From the NCBI RefSeq assembly GCF_030014955.1, contig NZ_JAGRPV010000001.1:8457501-8521500 (forward strand): DNA of 64,000 nt. The letters are read 5' to 3'. The position numbers and the translations under genes are program-made. Positions 9,184 through 15,873 of the stretch are shown here, piece by piece. The notes below the pieces were generated by a model that ran no database searches, was not told the origin of the DNA, and saw only the letters and a list, made by a program, of their open reading frames with translations. The stretch comes from Cohnella hashimotonis (GTDB lineage: Bacteria > Bacillota > Bacilli > Paenibacillales > Paenibacillaceae). The first letter of the stretch is position 1, and each line of letters opens with the position of its first letter.

Positions 9184-9370
9184 GTGTTCCGCGTATTCCG
9201 CATGTTACGCGCGTTCCGCGTAGTCCACATGTTCCGCGTGTTCCGCGTAATGCGCATGTTACGCGCGTGCCCGCATAGTCTGCGTGTTCCACGTATTCCG
9301 CGTGTTCCACGTATTGCGCGTGTTACGCGCGTTCCGCGTAGTCCACATGTTCCGCGTGTTCCGCGTATTT
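9184..9370. repeat. About 21 tandem copies of a 9-bp unit (consensus near GTGTTCCGC)
   Basis: A short-period minisatellite. Variant units (GTATTCCGC, ATGTTACGC, GCGTTCCGC, GTAGTCCAC) recur in the same order, so a larger block of six units was itself copied: GTTACGCGCG begins at 9204, 9258 and 9322. The period is a multiple of three, so one frame stays open and spells repeated Val-Phe-Arg, but there is no start with a ribosome binding site and no product is proposed. Confidence 0.8.
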
Positions 9371-9429
9371 CGGAGTCCGCAGAAACTGCTGCTGCCGGAG
9401 GGGTACCGCTGGCTCGGCTTGTATCGCTT

Positions 9430-9615
9430 GAATAACTGCATATCAGCAGGTAAATTCCTTACGAGGCAGCGGATTACCCAAAATAAATGCAAATGTGCAT
9501 CTATTTTAACAGGATTGTCATCAAAAATCGGCTTCGACCCAATTTACCTGCAGATATGCAGGTATTGCTGTAGTCATGGTCGGCGGCCAGTAAATAGATG
9601 CATATATGCAGCAAT
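9430..9615. repeat. Four-core TGCA palindrome element, copy 1
   Basis: Four AT-flanked palindromic cores built on TGCA-N4-TGCA have first TGCA positions at 9437, 9488, 9549 and 9599, that is steps of 51, 61 and 50 bp. Flanks such as AATAACTGCAT, GCAGGTAAATT and AATAGATGCATATATGCAG recur. A second copy of the same element lies at 57328-57515. I see nothing recognisable between 9616 and the end of the MFS gene at 9852. Confidence 0.75.
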
Positions 9616-9851
9616 CCCGCTCGCGTTATGGTGCACGAAAGGCCCTTGCGGCTCGCAACTTCCGGATCATCGGTTTGCGAGACGCAAAGGCCTTCTACTT
9701 GTATCCGCAGCGCCTTCAAAACGCTGTATCTCGCTATGCTCTGCCAATCGCCATGCGTCTCAGGCCGCTTTTCGGGCGAACATGCTGCTGCGTCAGGCCG
9801 CCACGCCGCGCAAGGGGTTCGCTACTTCGCGACGCGCAAGTATCACACGCT

Positions 9852-11360
9852 TCAGACCGCCGCTCCGCGCACGACCGCGCGCTGCTTCGCGATGCGAAGC
9901 GCCATAAGCGCGGCAACCAGACAAACGAAGCCTGCCGCGAAAAACGGCACCTGGTAGCTGCCCAGCCACTCCCGGACGGTGCCGGCCGCATAGGCGGCCA
10001 CGGAGGCGCCGAGCTGGTGGGTGACGACGACCCAGCCGAAGATCATGCCGGCCCGCTCCTTGCCGAAGGCGTCCTGCGACAGCTTGACGGTCGGCGGGAC
10101 GGTGGCGATCCAGTCGAGCCCGTAGAAGACGGTGAACAGCGTGAGCTGCGGCTGGCCCGCGCCCAAGGCGTAGGGCAGGAACAGCAAGGACAGGCCGCGC
10201 AGGCCGTAATACCAGAACAGGAGCTTGCGGCTGTCGAAGCGGTCGGACAGCCAGCCGGAGAGCGTCGTTCCGACGAGGTCGAACATGCCCATCAGGGCGA
10301 GCATGCCCGCGGCTGTCACCTCGGGGATGCCGAAGTCGCCGCAAGCGGGAATGAGATGGGCGCCGATCAGGCCGTTCGTGGAGAAGCCGCAAAAGAAAAA
10401 CGTGCCGCTGAGCAGCCAGAACGTCTTTGTGCGCGCGCCTTCCCGCAGGGCGGCAAGCGGTGCGAGAAACAGGTTGCCGCGAAACGGCACGGGCTTCGCG
10501 ATCTGTGTCTCGCCGTACGGAGCGGCGCCTACATCGTAGGGATGGTTGCGCATCCAGATCGCGACGGCGGCCAGCACGACAAGCGTCGCGCCGACCGACG
10601 CGTAGACGGCGTTTCGCCAGCCCGCCGCCTCCGTGATGCTCGCGAGCAGCGGCAGGAACAGCAGCTGTCCGGTCGCCGCGCTGGCCGTCAGAATGCCGAC
10701 GACAAGTCCGCGACGATGCGCGAACCACTGGCCTGCAACCGTAACGCCGAGCACGTTGGCCATCATGCCGGTTGCGAGCCCCGACACGACGCCCCACAGC
10801 AGTTCGAACTGCCACAGCGCCGTCATGTAAGGCGTAACCAGCAGACCGGCCGCGAGTACGGCCAGCGACAGCACGGTCATGCGGCGAATGCCGAAGCGCA
10901 AGAGCAGCGCCGCGGAGAAAGGACCCATGAGGCCGTACAGCAGGATGCCGACGGAGATGACGCTCGAGATGCCCCCGCGGCTCCAGCCGAATTCCTGCTC
11001 GAAGGGCAGCATGAAGATGCTGGGCATCGAACGGACGCCGGCCGACACGATCAGCGTGGCGAAGGTGACGGCAAGCACGGTCCAGCCGTAGTGGAATCTT
11101 CGGCGGCGCCTGTATGATTTGCCGTTCGTTGGGCCGCTCTCCATGCTTTCGTCCGCTGCGCCGCTCGTACTGCTTTCGTCCGCTGCGCCGCTCGTACTGC
11201 TTTCGTCCGCTACGCCGCTCGTACTGCCTTCGCCCCCTGCGCCGTCCACAGTACCTTCGCCTGCCGCAACGCTCTCGCTACCTTCGCTCGCCGAACCGCT
11301 CCCCACGCCTTCGCCCGTTTCAACCGCATCATTCTTGCCAGGCTCACGCTTCGCGCTCAT
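9852..11360 (-). CDS. Major facilitator superfamily transporter, monocarboxylate/OxlT-like
   Basis: A 502-residue membrane transporter with about 12 helices starting near residue 90 (HYGWTVLAVTFATLIVSAGVR) and the family motif near SRGGISSV. The first 85 residues form a cytosolic Gly/Ser/Glu-rich tail containing a tandemly repeated STSGAADES-type 9-mer, not expected in the family. Its start overlaps the stop of the MarR gene by four bases (ATGA), so the two are cotranscribed and coupled. The substrate is unknown; the MarR partner suggests a small organic acid or a toxic phenolic. Confidence 0.88.
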   Translation of the reverse strand: MSAKREPGKNDAVETGEGVGSGSASEGSESVAAGEGTVDGAGGEGSTSGVADESSTSGAADESSTSGAADESMESGPTNGKSYRRRRRFHYGWTVLAVTFATLIVSAGVRSMPSIFMLPFEQEFGWSRGGISSVISVGILLYGLMGPFSAALLLRFGIRRMTVLSLAVLAAGLLVTPYMTALWQFELLWGVVSGLATGMMANVLGVTVAGQWFAHRRGLVVGILTASAATGQLLFLPLLASITEAAGWRNAVYASVGATLVVLAAVAIWMRNHPYDVGAAPYGETQIAKPVPFRGNLFLAPLAALREGARTKTFWLLSGTFFFCGFSTNGLIGAHLIPACGDFGIPEVTAAGMLALMGMFDLVGTTLSGWLSDRFDSRKLLFWYYGLRGLSLLFLPYALGAGQPQLTLFTVFYGLDWIATVPPTVKLSQDAFGKERAGMIFGWVVVTHQLGASVAAYAAGTVREWLGSYQVPFFAAGFVCLVAALMALRIAKQRAVVRGAAV

Positions 11361-11809
11361 CGGCGGCTCCCCCCCTTTTCCAAACGCGTGCCTGCCGTCA
11401 AGATGCCGTCGGACAGCGCATCGGCGGCGACATCGCCCAGAATCTCTTTATATCTCGCCTTCAAGCGCTTCGAGGCAAGCCGGATCTCGCCCTCCAACGC
11501 CTGCCCCTTGGGCATCGGATAGAGCAGCACCGTCTTTCCCTGCACGCTTCGGCGGACGAGCTGCTTGGTCTCGAGCTTGTCGACGAACCGAGTCAGCGTG
11601 GACGGCGCGATGCTGAGCTTTTCCGCCAACTCCTTCTGCGTAATGCCGGGCCTTCCGTTGACGAGCCGAATCGCATAGCCGTACATTGGGGTCAGGCCGG
11701 TCGGCGCGAACTCCTCTTCGGCGATTCGCGTGATCGCCCGGCCGAGCCGATTGGCGGTGAAAAACAGGCAGCTTTGCAGGAAGCCTTCATCGGGCAAAGC
11801 GTCCGTCAT
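11357..11809 (-). CDS. MarR-family transcriptional regulator
   Basis: Winged-helix dimeric repressor of about 150 residues. The DNA-recognition region is ITQKELAEKLSIAPSTLTRFVDKLETKQLVRR-like, read here in two parts (ITQKELAEKLSIAPS, then TRFVDKLETKQLVRR). Two starts are in frame: ATG at 11824 and ATG at 11809; the second follows GGAGAG at good spacing and is preferred. It overlaps the MFS gene by four bases and probably represses both genes through the palindrome just upstream. Confidence 0.88.
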   Translation of the reverse strand: MTDALPDEGFLQSCLFFTANRLGRAITRIAEEEFAPTGLTPMYGYAIRLVNGRPGITQKELAEKLSIAPSTLTRFVDKLETKQLVRRSVQGKTVLLYPMPKGQALEGEIRLASKRLKARYKEILGDVAADALSDGILTAGTRLEKGGSRR

Positions 11810-11828
11810 CGTGTATCTCTCCATTCAT

Positions 11829-11840
11829 TTGTATGTACAA
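11829..11840. promoter_or_regulatory. Candidate MarR operator
   Basis: TTGTATGTACAA is a perfect inverted repeat of TTGTA and TACAA with a two-base spacer, directly upstream of the marR start. Such TTGNA-type palindromes are typical of MarR autoregulation. Confidence 0.5.
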
Positions 11841-11946
11841 CAAAAATAAAGCACATCGGTCCGTTTGTCAACGGTCCGACGCCAAGGCTTGGGCTTGCGC
11901 GCGGAAACGAAGATTAGGCTATGCTATAATGAGTTGTTCGAACGAC

Positions 11947-12093
11947 TCAAGGGCTCTCTTTGAGCGAGGAAGAAGACACCTGCCGCTCGGGAGGGACGTT
12001 CCAAAAAGCTTCGTTCACGAGATGCCAAGCGACGGCAAGCGCGAGCGCGCCGCAGAGGCCGATGAGCAGCATTTTTTTGAAGGTTCGGTACAT
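11947..12093 (-). CDS. Small predicted membrane or exported protein of 48 residues
   Basis: The ATG at 12091-12093 is preceded by AAAGGAG at nine-base spacing, which makes this short frame credible. The protein starts MYRTFKKMLL, has one hydrophobic stretch (about residues 8-25, LLIGLCGALALAVAW) and a short polar tail ending SLKESP. It lies between the MarR gene and greA, on the opposite strand to greA. I do not recognise a family; a single-pass membrane microprotein is the best description. Confidence 0.6.
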   Translation of the reverse strand: MYRTFKKMLLIGLCGALALAVAWHLVNEAFWNVPPERQVSSSSLKESP

Positions 12094-12238
12094 AAGGGTT
12101 TCTCCTTTGAACGGCTTCGCCCTCCATTATCGTCGATGCGGGCCGGTCAGTTCTGTAACCATGCTTACAAAACCGAACTTTTTTTGCCGATCAGGGCGGC
12201 GTTACGCAATTAAACTCAACAATAATGGAGGCAGACCC

Positions 12239-12709
12239 ATGGTACCCGATGAAGTGATATTGACCGCAGAAGGATTGGCGCAGCTGGAGCAGGAACTGGA
12301 GGAACTGAAGACGGTGAAGCGCAGGGAGCTGGCGGCGCGGATCAAGACGGCGATCAGCTACGGCGACTTGAAGGAGAACAGCGAGTACCACTCCGCGAAG
12401 GAAGAGCAAGCTTTTATGGAGACGCGTATTCTGACGATCGATCGTATGCTGAAAAAGGCGCGCGTCGTCAAAAGCGTCGGAGCGGATTCGGTATCCGTCG
12501 GCTCGACGGTCGTGCTCAGGGATAAGGAATTCGACGAGATTATCGAGTACCGGATCGTAGGACCGGCCGAAGCCGACGTCCTGGCCTCCAAGATCTCTTA
12601 CGAGAGCCCGCTCGGCAAGGCGCTGATGGGCAAGTCCGTAGGCGATGCGGTCAGCGTCGAAGCGCCGGTGGGCATGATTCAGTACGAGCTGCTGGAGATC
12701 AAAGTTTAA
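12239..12709 (+). CDS. greA: Transcription elongation factor GreA
   Basis: Rescues backtracked RNA polymerase by stimulating cleavage of the nascent transcript. The 156-residue length fits the family. The N-terminal coiled coil carries the GreA signature LKENSEYHSAKEEQAFME with the acidic tip residues DLKE(N)SEY (about 41-50), and the C-terminal FKBP-like domain begins near GADSVSVGSTV and ends SPLGKALMGKSVGDAVSV. The ATG at 12239 has GGAGG eight bases upstream; longer in-frame extensions upstream lack coding character. Confidence 0.95.
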   Translation: MVPDEVILTAEGLAQLEQELEELKTVKRRELAARIKTAISYGDLKENSEYHSAKEEQAFMETRILTIDRMLKKARVVKSVGADSVSVGSTVVLRDKEFDEIIEYRIVGPAEADVLASKISYESPLGKALMGKSVGDAVSVEAPVGMIQYELLEIKV

Positions 12710-12845
12710 AGACAGGCTCGTACGGCGAGTACGGTCGTCTAAACGGCGATTGCGCGGACGTTTCGGAGGACGGGTGGTATGCGGGGCGGATTTCTGGATA
12801 AATAATGAGCAGTACCGGAAATCCGATTAGCGAGGAGTGACGGCC

Positions 12846-13103
12846 ATGAGCTGGTCATTGGAGCAAGCGTACGCCTATGTGAACAAAATCAAGGAGCGCG
12901 CGGCGGAGGACGAAGCATTCCGGCTGCTCGCGCTGAACGACCCGGAGATGGCCTGCCGGCTGCTGACCGGCGAGCCGCTGCCCGACGGCATCCGAATGTC
13001 CGCGCAGCAGCATGGCTCGGACGGTCTGGATATCGTCGTGCACGGGCTGCAAGAGACGTGGCCGACCGGCGAGCTCGGCCCCGACGAAGCGACATTGGAT
13101 TAA
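12846..13103 (+). CDS. NHLP (nitrile-hydratase-like leader) family small protein, possible RiPP precursor
   Basis: An 85-residue protein whose middle matches the NHLP leader pattern: an N-terminal helix, then AAEDEAFRLLALNDPEMAC (19-37) and TGEPLPDGI (41-49) followed by a beta-like DGLDIVV. In that family the region is a leader recognised by RiPP-modifying enzymes and the core follows it. Here only about 20 residues follow, without Cys or a Gly-Gly cleavage site, so it may be a degenerate or recruited copy. The ATG at 12846 follows AGGAG by eight bases; a GTG at 12837 overlaps that site. It is closed by its own UUCG-loop terminator, so it is monocistronic. In 12710-12845 I see no gene. Confidence 0.6.
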   Translation: MSWSLEQAYAYVNKIKERAAEDEAFRLLALNDPEMACRLLTGEPLPDGIRMSAQQHGSDGLDIVVHGLQETWPTGELGPDEATLD

Positions 13104-13131
13104 AGCGACGGGCGGGGTGCCCGAACGGCTT

Positions 13132-13164
13132 CGCCTTTCTTCGGAGAGGCGGGGCTTTTATTTT
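13132..13164 (+). terminator. Rho-independent terminator with TTCG tetraloop
   Basis: An 8-bp stem (13132-13139 with 13144-13151) capped by TTCG and followed by GGGCTTTTATTTT. It ends the NHLP-like gene. Confidence 0.8.
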
Positions 13165-13190
13165 GCAATGGAGAAAGGAGCGGAATAACG

Positions 13191-13733
13191 ATGTCAGACG
13201 TACACTTACGCAGACTGAAGGCGGGGGATGCGACTGCGCTGCTGGAGCTGCGGCGCCGCAATCGCGCGTTTTTCGAGCCGTTCGAGCCGATTCGCGCCGA
13301 TCGGGAATTCACGCCTGCGGGAATCCGCGACATGCTCGACCAGGAAGAGCTGCATTGGGCGCAAGGAAGCGGATACGGCTTCGGGATCTTTCTACGGGAC
13401 CGGGAAAAGCTGGTCGGCCGCATAAACCTGAGCAATGTCGTGCGAGGCGCATGGGAAAGCTGCACGGTGGGCTACTATATGGACGAGGCGGAAGGCGGCC
13501 GCGGCCTCATGACGGAGGCGCTCGGGCTAGCGGTGGATTTCGCTTTCGGCCAGGCGGGGCTACATCGCATTCAGGCGGCGGTCATGCCGCGCAACCGGGC
13601 TTCGATCCGCGTCATTGAAAAAAACGGATTCCAATACGAGGGGCTGGCCGAATATTACTTGAAAATCAACGGCATTTGGGAGCATCACCGCATTTACAGC
13701 CTGACGAGGGAGCATCTGGTTCGATCGACGTAA
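13191..13733 (+). CDS. GNAT N-acetyltransferase, RimJ/RimL-like
   Basis: A 180-residue GNAT enzyme that transfers acetyl from acetyl-CoA, by homology to the N-terminal amine of a ribosomal or other protein. Family features are LRRLKAGDA at the start, the beta4 region WESCTVGYYMDEAEGGRGLMTEA containing the CoA loop (GGRG), HRIQAAVMPRNRASIRVIEKNGF and the closing WEHHRIYSL. The ribosome binding site is AAAGGAG. It sits between the NHLP-like gene and the peptide gene, but a terminator on each side makes it a separate unit, so a role in peptide modification is only possible. Confidence 0.85.
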   Translation: MSDVHLRRLKAGDATALLELRRRNRAFFEPFEPIRADREFTPAGIRDMLDQEELHWAQGSGYGFGIFLRDREKLVGRINLSNVVRGAWESCTVGYYMDEAEGGRGLMTEALGLAVDFAFGQAGLHRIQAAVMPRNRASIRVIEKNGFQYEGLAEYYLKINGIWEHHRIYSLTREHLVRST

Positions 13734-13800
13734 TCCGGCTGGGAGCAAGGGCATGACACCGTTGGATGCAGCCGGCAAAATAGGAAAAGAAGCGCCAAGT

Positions 13801-13826
13801 ACCGATTCGCTAGAATCGGTTTTTTC
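13801..13826 (+). terminator. Rho-independent terminator after the GNAT gene
   Basis: ACCGATTC and GAATCGGT pair around a four-base loop and run into six T residues. Confidence 0.85.
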
Positions 13827-13828
13827 TA

Positions 13829-13857
13829 TTGACAGTCTCATAGAGCGGTGCTAATCT
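13829..13857 (+). promoter_or_regulatory. SigmaA-type promoter of the small peptide gene
   Basis: A perfect -35 TTGACA (13829-13834), a 17-base spacer and a -10 TAATCT (13852-13857). It starts right after the previous terminator, about 75 bases before the peptide ATG, which leaves an untranslated leader of roughly 65 bases. Confidence 0.75.
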
Positions 13858-13872
13858 GAATTTGCCTTTGAT

Positions 13873-13887
13873 GATACATATTGTATC
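13873..13887. promoter_or_regulatory. Inverted repeat in the leader of the peptide gene, candidate operator
   Basis: GATACA and TGTATC flank a three-base spacer, about 15 bases downstream of the -10 box. A repressor bound here would block the promoter at 13829. The regulator is not identified. Confidence 0.45.
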
Positions 13888-13930
13888 TGAATAGGAAGAC
13901 CTACATTCTGATTGGAAGGGAGCCGTTTCT

Positions 13931-14074
13931 ATGAAAAAGGATTGGGAGAGTCCGGTGCTCGAGGTGCTCGAAGTCAGGATGACGATGAAGTTCTTCCCGC
14001 CGATACATCCTCCGGGCGGCGGCGGTCCTGGCGGTGGCGGGGGCGAAGATTGCCCGCCTGAGTTGGACAGCTAG
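13931..14074 (+). CDS. 47-residue peptide with paeninodin/lasso-type leader and Pro/Gly-rich core (candidate RiPP precursor)
   Basis: A short gene with its own promoter and a GGAAGGGAG ribosome binding site. The N-terminal half (KKDWESPVLEVLEVRMTM, residues 2-19) has the W-x2-P-x-LEVL-x-V-x2-TM pattern typical of leaders of Firmicutes lasso peptides of the paeninodin type, including the Thr two residues before the core. The tail from K20 (KFFPPIHPPGGGG) is Pro and Gly rich, with one Cys (C41) and an acidic end. It lacks the Asp/Glu at core position 7-9 needed for a lasso ring, and no lasso cyclase or protease gene is nearby. The next gene is a FeeM-like acyltransferase, so an acylated peptide is one reading. 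Not recognised as any described product. Confidence 0.65.
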   Translation: MKKDWESPVLEVLEVRMTMKFFPPIHPPGGGGPGGGGGEDCPPELDS

Positions 14075-14113
14075 ACGGCACGACAGCTTGCTGCGCCGCG
14101 GCTGCATCGGCAT

Positions 14114-14248
14114 TGCCCGGCTGCCGCGGCACTGACTTGCCGGGCAGGGCCGAGCGGAAGTGCGCGACCTCGCGCAGTTCCCGGCGCGAGGTGAGGCGGC
14201 GCTTGTCGGCTGTCAACCTCACCCGGGGCGGAGCCGGACGGGCTCCGC
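14114..14248 (+). other. Hairpin-rich spacer between peptide gene and acyltransferase gene
   Basis: The 207-base spacer 14075-14281 has no start-to-stop frame but holds four perfect stems: 14114-14121/14139-14146 (8 bp), 14168-14175/14184-14191 (8 bp), 14190-14196/14217-14223 (7 bp) and 14228-14235/14241-14248 (8 bp). Stems two and three share bases 14190-14191, so full formation of both is mutually exclusive. No T-run follows. It could set the peptide-to-enzyme ratio by attenuation or RNA processing. Confidence 0.5.
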
Positions 14249-14281
14249 GCTCGGAATTGCCTGACATAAGGGGGAGTCGCG

Positions 14282-14920
14282 ATGTACGCGCTTGTCGGAA
14301 GCAAGCGCCAGGACCGTTCGTTCCGCAGGACCTGGGCGTTTTTCTGCAGCAAATACGGGTGGGGCAACGATCCCTGCGCCAAGGAAGGGGTTCGATACGT
14401 ACTGTTGCGCGGAGGGCGCATGCCCTTTGTCCGCCGCCGAACGATCGGAACGATCGAATTTATCCCTTATCGTCCGGGCAACCCGCGCAGCACGGTCGAA
14501 GGTCCGTACAAGCATCCCTTCTCGTCGGAGCCGGAGATTCGGGAATCCCCTTATCGCATCTGGGAGATCGACAAGTTGTGCATTGCAGAGGCTTATCAGC
14601 GTCAGGGACGCTTCGGCACATTCCTCGAGATTTTCTACGATCATGCGGAGCGCTTCGCGCCCCGCTATTATATCGCGCTCATCGAGCGCAGGCTGTACCG
14701 CATGCTCCGGATCGTCTTCGGGCTCGGCATCGAGCAGCGGGGACCGGTCATGCAAGGGCCGACTTCCGCGCTGATCCCCGTCATGTTCGATATCGAACGG
14801 ATCATGCGGGACAAGGCCAGGGTCGCTCGTCTGCTCGATGAAGCGAAGCGCCGGCAAGCAGGGGCCGGCGGCGGACAGGGATTCCCGCCAGGCCGCCACC
14901 CGGTCAAAAAAAGAGTCTGA
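14282..14920 (+). CDS. GNAT-fold N-acyltransferase, FeeM/N-acyl amino acid synthase-like
   Basis: A 212-residue protein with the layout of FeeM-type enzymes, which move a long acyl chain from acyl carrier protein to an amine. Visible features are IGTIEFIPYRP (55-65), the core strand WEIDKLCIAEAYQRQGRFG (94-112) with an E-x-x-K/R-L-x-I pattern and a QRQG loop where GNAT enzymes hold the pantetheine, then IALIERRLYRMLRIVFGLGI (131-150) and the closing GP-x3-AL-x-PVMFDI. The ATG follows GGGGGAG. It lies just after the leader-like peptide and before a terminator, so the peptide is the natural candidate substrate. The N-terminal 30 residues (basic, two Cys) are not explained. Family call moderate. 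Confidence 0.6.
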   Translation: MYALVGSKRQDRSFRRTWAFFCSKYGWGNDPCAKEGVRYVLLRGGRMPFVRRRTIGTIEFIPYRPGNPRSTVEGPYKHPFSSEPEIRESPYRIWEIDKLCIAEAYQRQGRFGTFLEIFYDHAERFAPRYYIALIERRLYRMLRIVFGLGIEQRGPVMQGPTSALIPVMFDIERIMRDKARVARLLDEAKRRQAGAGGGQGFPPGRHPVKKRV

Positions 14921-14939
14921 CGGGCGCCCGTCAGACTCT
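14906..14939 (-). terminator. Perfect hairpin terminator for the minus-strand gene, overlapping the acyltransferase end
   Basis: A 14-bp perfect stem with no spare loop bases (14912-14925 with 14926-14939) runs into seven T residues on the minus strand (14912-14906). On the plus strand it contains the acyltransferase stop codon, so it probably ends both convergent units. Confidence 0.8.
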
Positions 14940-14947
14940 CCTGCCTG

Positions 14948-15172
14948 TCATGCTCTCCGTCCCGGCCGCAGCAGGGACATCGCATCCTCATAACGCGCAT
15001 AGCTGACGCCGCTTCCGAAGCCGCTGTCGAACGCCCAATTCGCCAGGCTCTCCGCTTGCGTTGCCTGCAGGTCCGTGAAGCCGAACCGCGTTTTCATATC
15101 GGCCAAATATTTGCGCTTTACTTCCTCGAAAAACCGCTCGTTCTCCTGCCGCTGATCGTTGGCATCTCCCAT
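14948..15172 (-). CDS. Small conserved-looking protein of unknown function
   Basis: A 74-residue soluble protein with a charged N-terminal helix (QRQENERFFEEVKRKY, about 7-22), then LADMKTRFGFTDLQATQAESLANWAFDSGFGSG. No transmembrane segment or known motif. GGGAGG lies upstream at a rather long 13-base spacing, and the gene has its own terminator. The phrase MKTRFGFTD with a basic-aromatic pattern does not identify a family to me. Confidence 0.6.
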   Translation of the reverse strand: MGDANDQRQENERFFEEVKRKYLADMKTRFGFTDLQATQAESLANWAFDSGFGSGVSYARYEDAMSLLRPGRRA

Positions 15173-15303
15173 GGCGCCGCCCAGCCTCCCTTTAACGGTC
15201 AGTATTGACGGATCCCGCCGGGAATAGACGCCGCTTCGGCCGGTTGTATTCGCGTGGCGGCATTGTATACTGTTAAGACGGCTAAATTAAGGGAGGACAA
15301 CAG

Positions 15304-15594
15304 ATGAACATAACGGCATATTCGGTCGAGCTGGTCAAGGATCCGTTCGGCATCCTGAGCGGACGGAGATACGAGTTCAAGCTGGAGGTCGAGGTGGAAG
15401 AGGAGGACGAGCTTTATTCGGAGCAAGGCGTATACGCGCGGATCGTCTATAAGGTCGAAGACGGGACGTCGGATATCTTGACGTGCGACTGGATGGAAAA
15501 GACGACGAACCGTTACCTGGCGCTGGATGCGGAGCCCGAAGAGCTTGCCGAGCTGGCTGCCTTTTGCGCGTCGCACCTGCCGGAAGACGAATGA
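15304..15594 (+). CDS. Small acidic protein, DUF6509-like
   Basis: A 96-residue, strongly acidic protein. The pattern NITAYSVELVKDPFGILSG, then YEF-x-LEVEVEEEDELYSEQG and a C-terminal AEL-x2-FCASHLPE resembles the DUF6509 family seen in Paenibacillaceae; function unknown. GGGAGG precedes the ATG and a strong terminator follows, so it is a one-gene unit. No Cys pair or catalytic motif is apparent. Confidence 0.7.
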   Translation: MNITAYSVELVKDPFGILSGRRYEFKLEVEVEEEDELYSEQGVYARIVYKVEDGTSDILTCDWMEKTTNRYLALDAEPEELAELAAFCASHLPEDE

Positions 15595-15609
15595 ATCCAG
15601 GCGAACGGC

Positions 15610-15668
15610 AAGCAGGCAAGGCCAAGCGTCCCTGACTTCGAAGGGGCGCTCGGCCTTGCCTGCTTTTT
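15610..15668 (+). terminator. Strong Rho-independent terminator
   Basis: A stem of about 18 bp with one mismatch (AAGCAGGCAAGGCCAAGCG with the matching arm ending TTGCCTGCTT, 15645-15663) followed by five T residues. It lies between two convergent units. Confidence 0.85.
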
Positions 15669-15694
15669 CATGGCGTCAAGCTCCAGATCTGAAC

Positions 15695-15856
15695 TCAAAA
15701 CTTCGGAATGATATAGCGGGCCAGGAAATACAAAACGCCGAAGAAGATGAGGACGTACGCGGCATACTTGATGAAGGTCGAGGCGACGAGGCTGGAATCG
15801 TACTTCTTTTCTACGTTGTGTTGCTCGAATTCAACATTGCGCTGTTCGATGGACAT
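15695..15856 (-). CDS. Small single-pass membrane protein, 53 residues (copy 2 of a tandem pair)
   Basis: Too short for usual gene finding but well supported: AGGAGGG lies eight bases before the ATG. The N-terminal half is polar (SIEQRNVEFEQHNVEKKYD), the C-terminal half is one transmembrane helix (FIKYAAYVLIFFGVLYFLARY) ending PKF. The helix region aligns position by position with the neighbouring protein at 15874-16050, so the two are paralogues. Function unknown; the N-in or N-out orientation is not settled. Confidence 0.75.
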   Translation of the reverse strand: MSIEQRNVEFEQHNVEKKYDSSLVASTFIKYAAYVLIFFGVLYFLARYIIPKF

Positions 15857-15873
15857 AGCCGAACCCTCCTAGT

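Noticed and set aside
9606..11117. 503-codon plus-strand frame opposite the MFS gene
   Set aside because: Shadow of the transporter gene; product is low-complexity and Arg/Gln-rich, while the minus strand encodes a clear 12-helix transporter.
13931..14074. Ordinary lasso peptide precursor
   Set aside because: The leader fits but the core lacks Asp or Glu at ring positions 7-9 and no lasso B or C proteins are nearby, so a lasso product is not supported.
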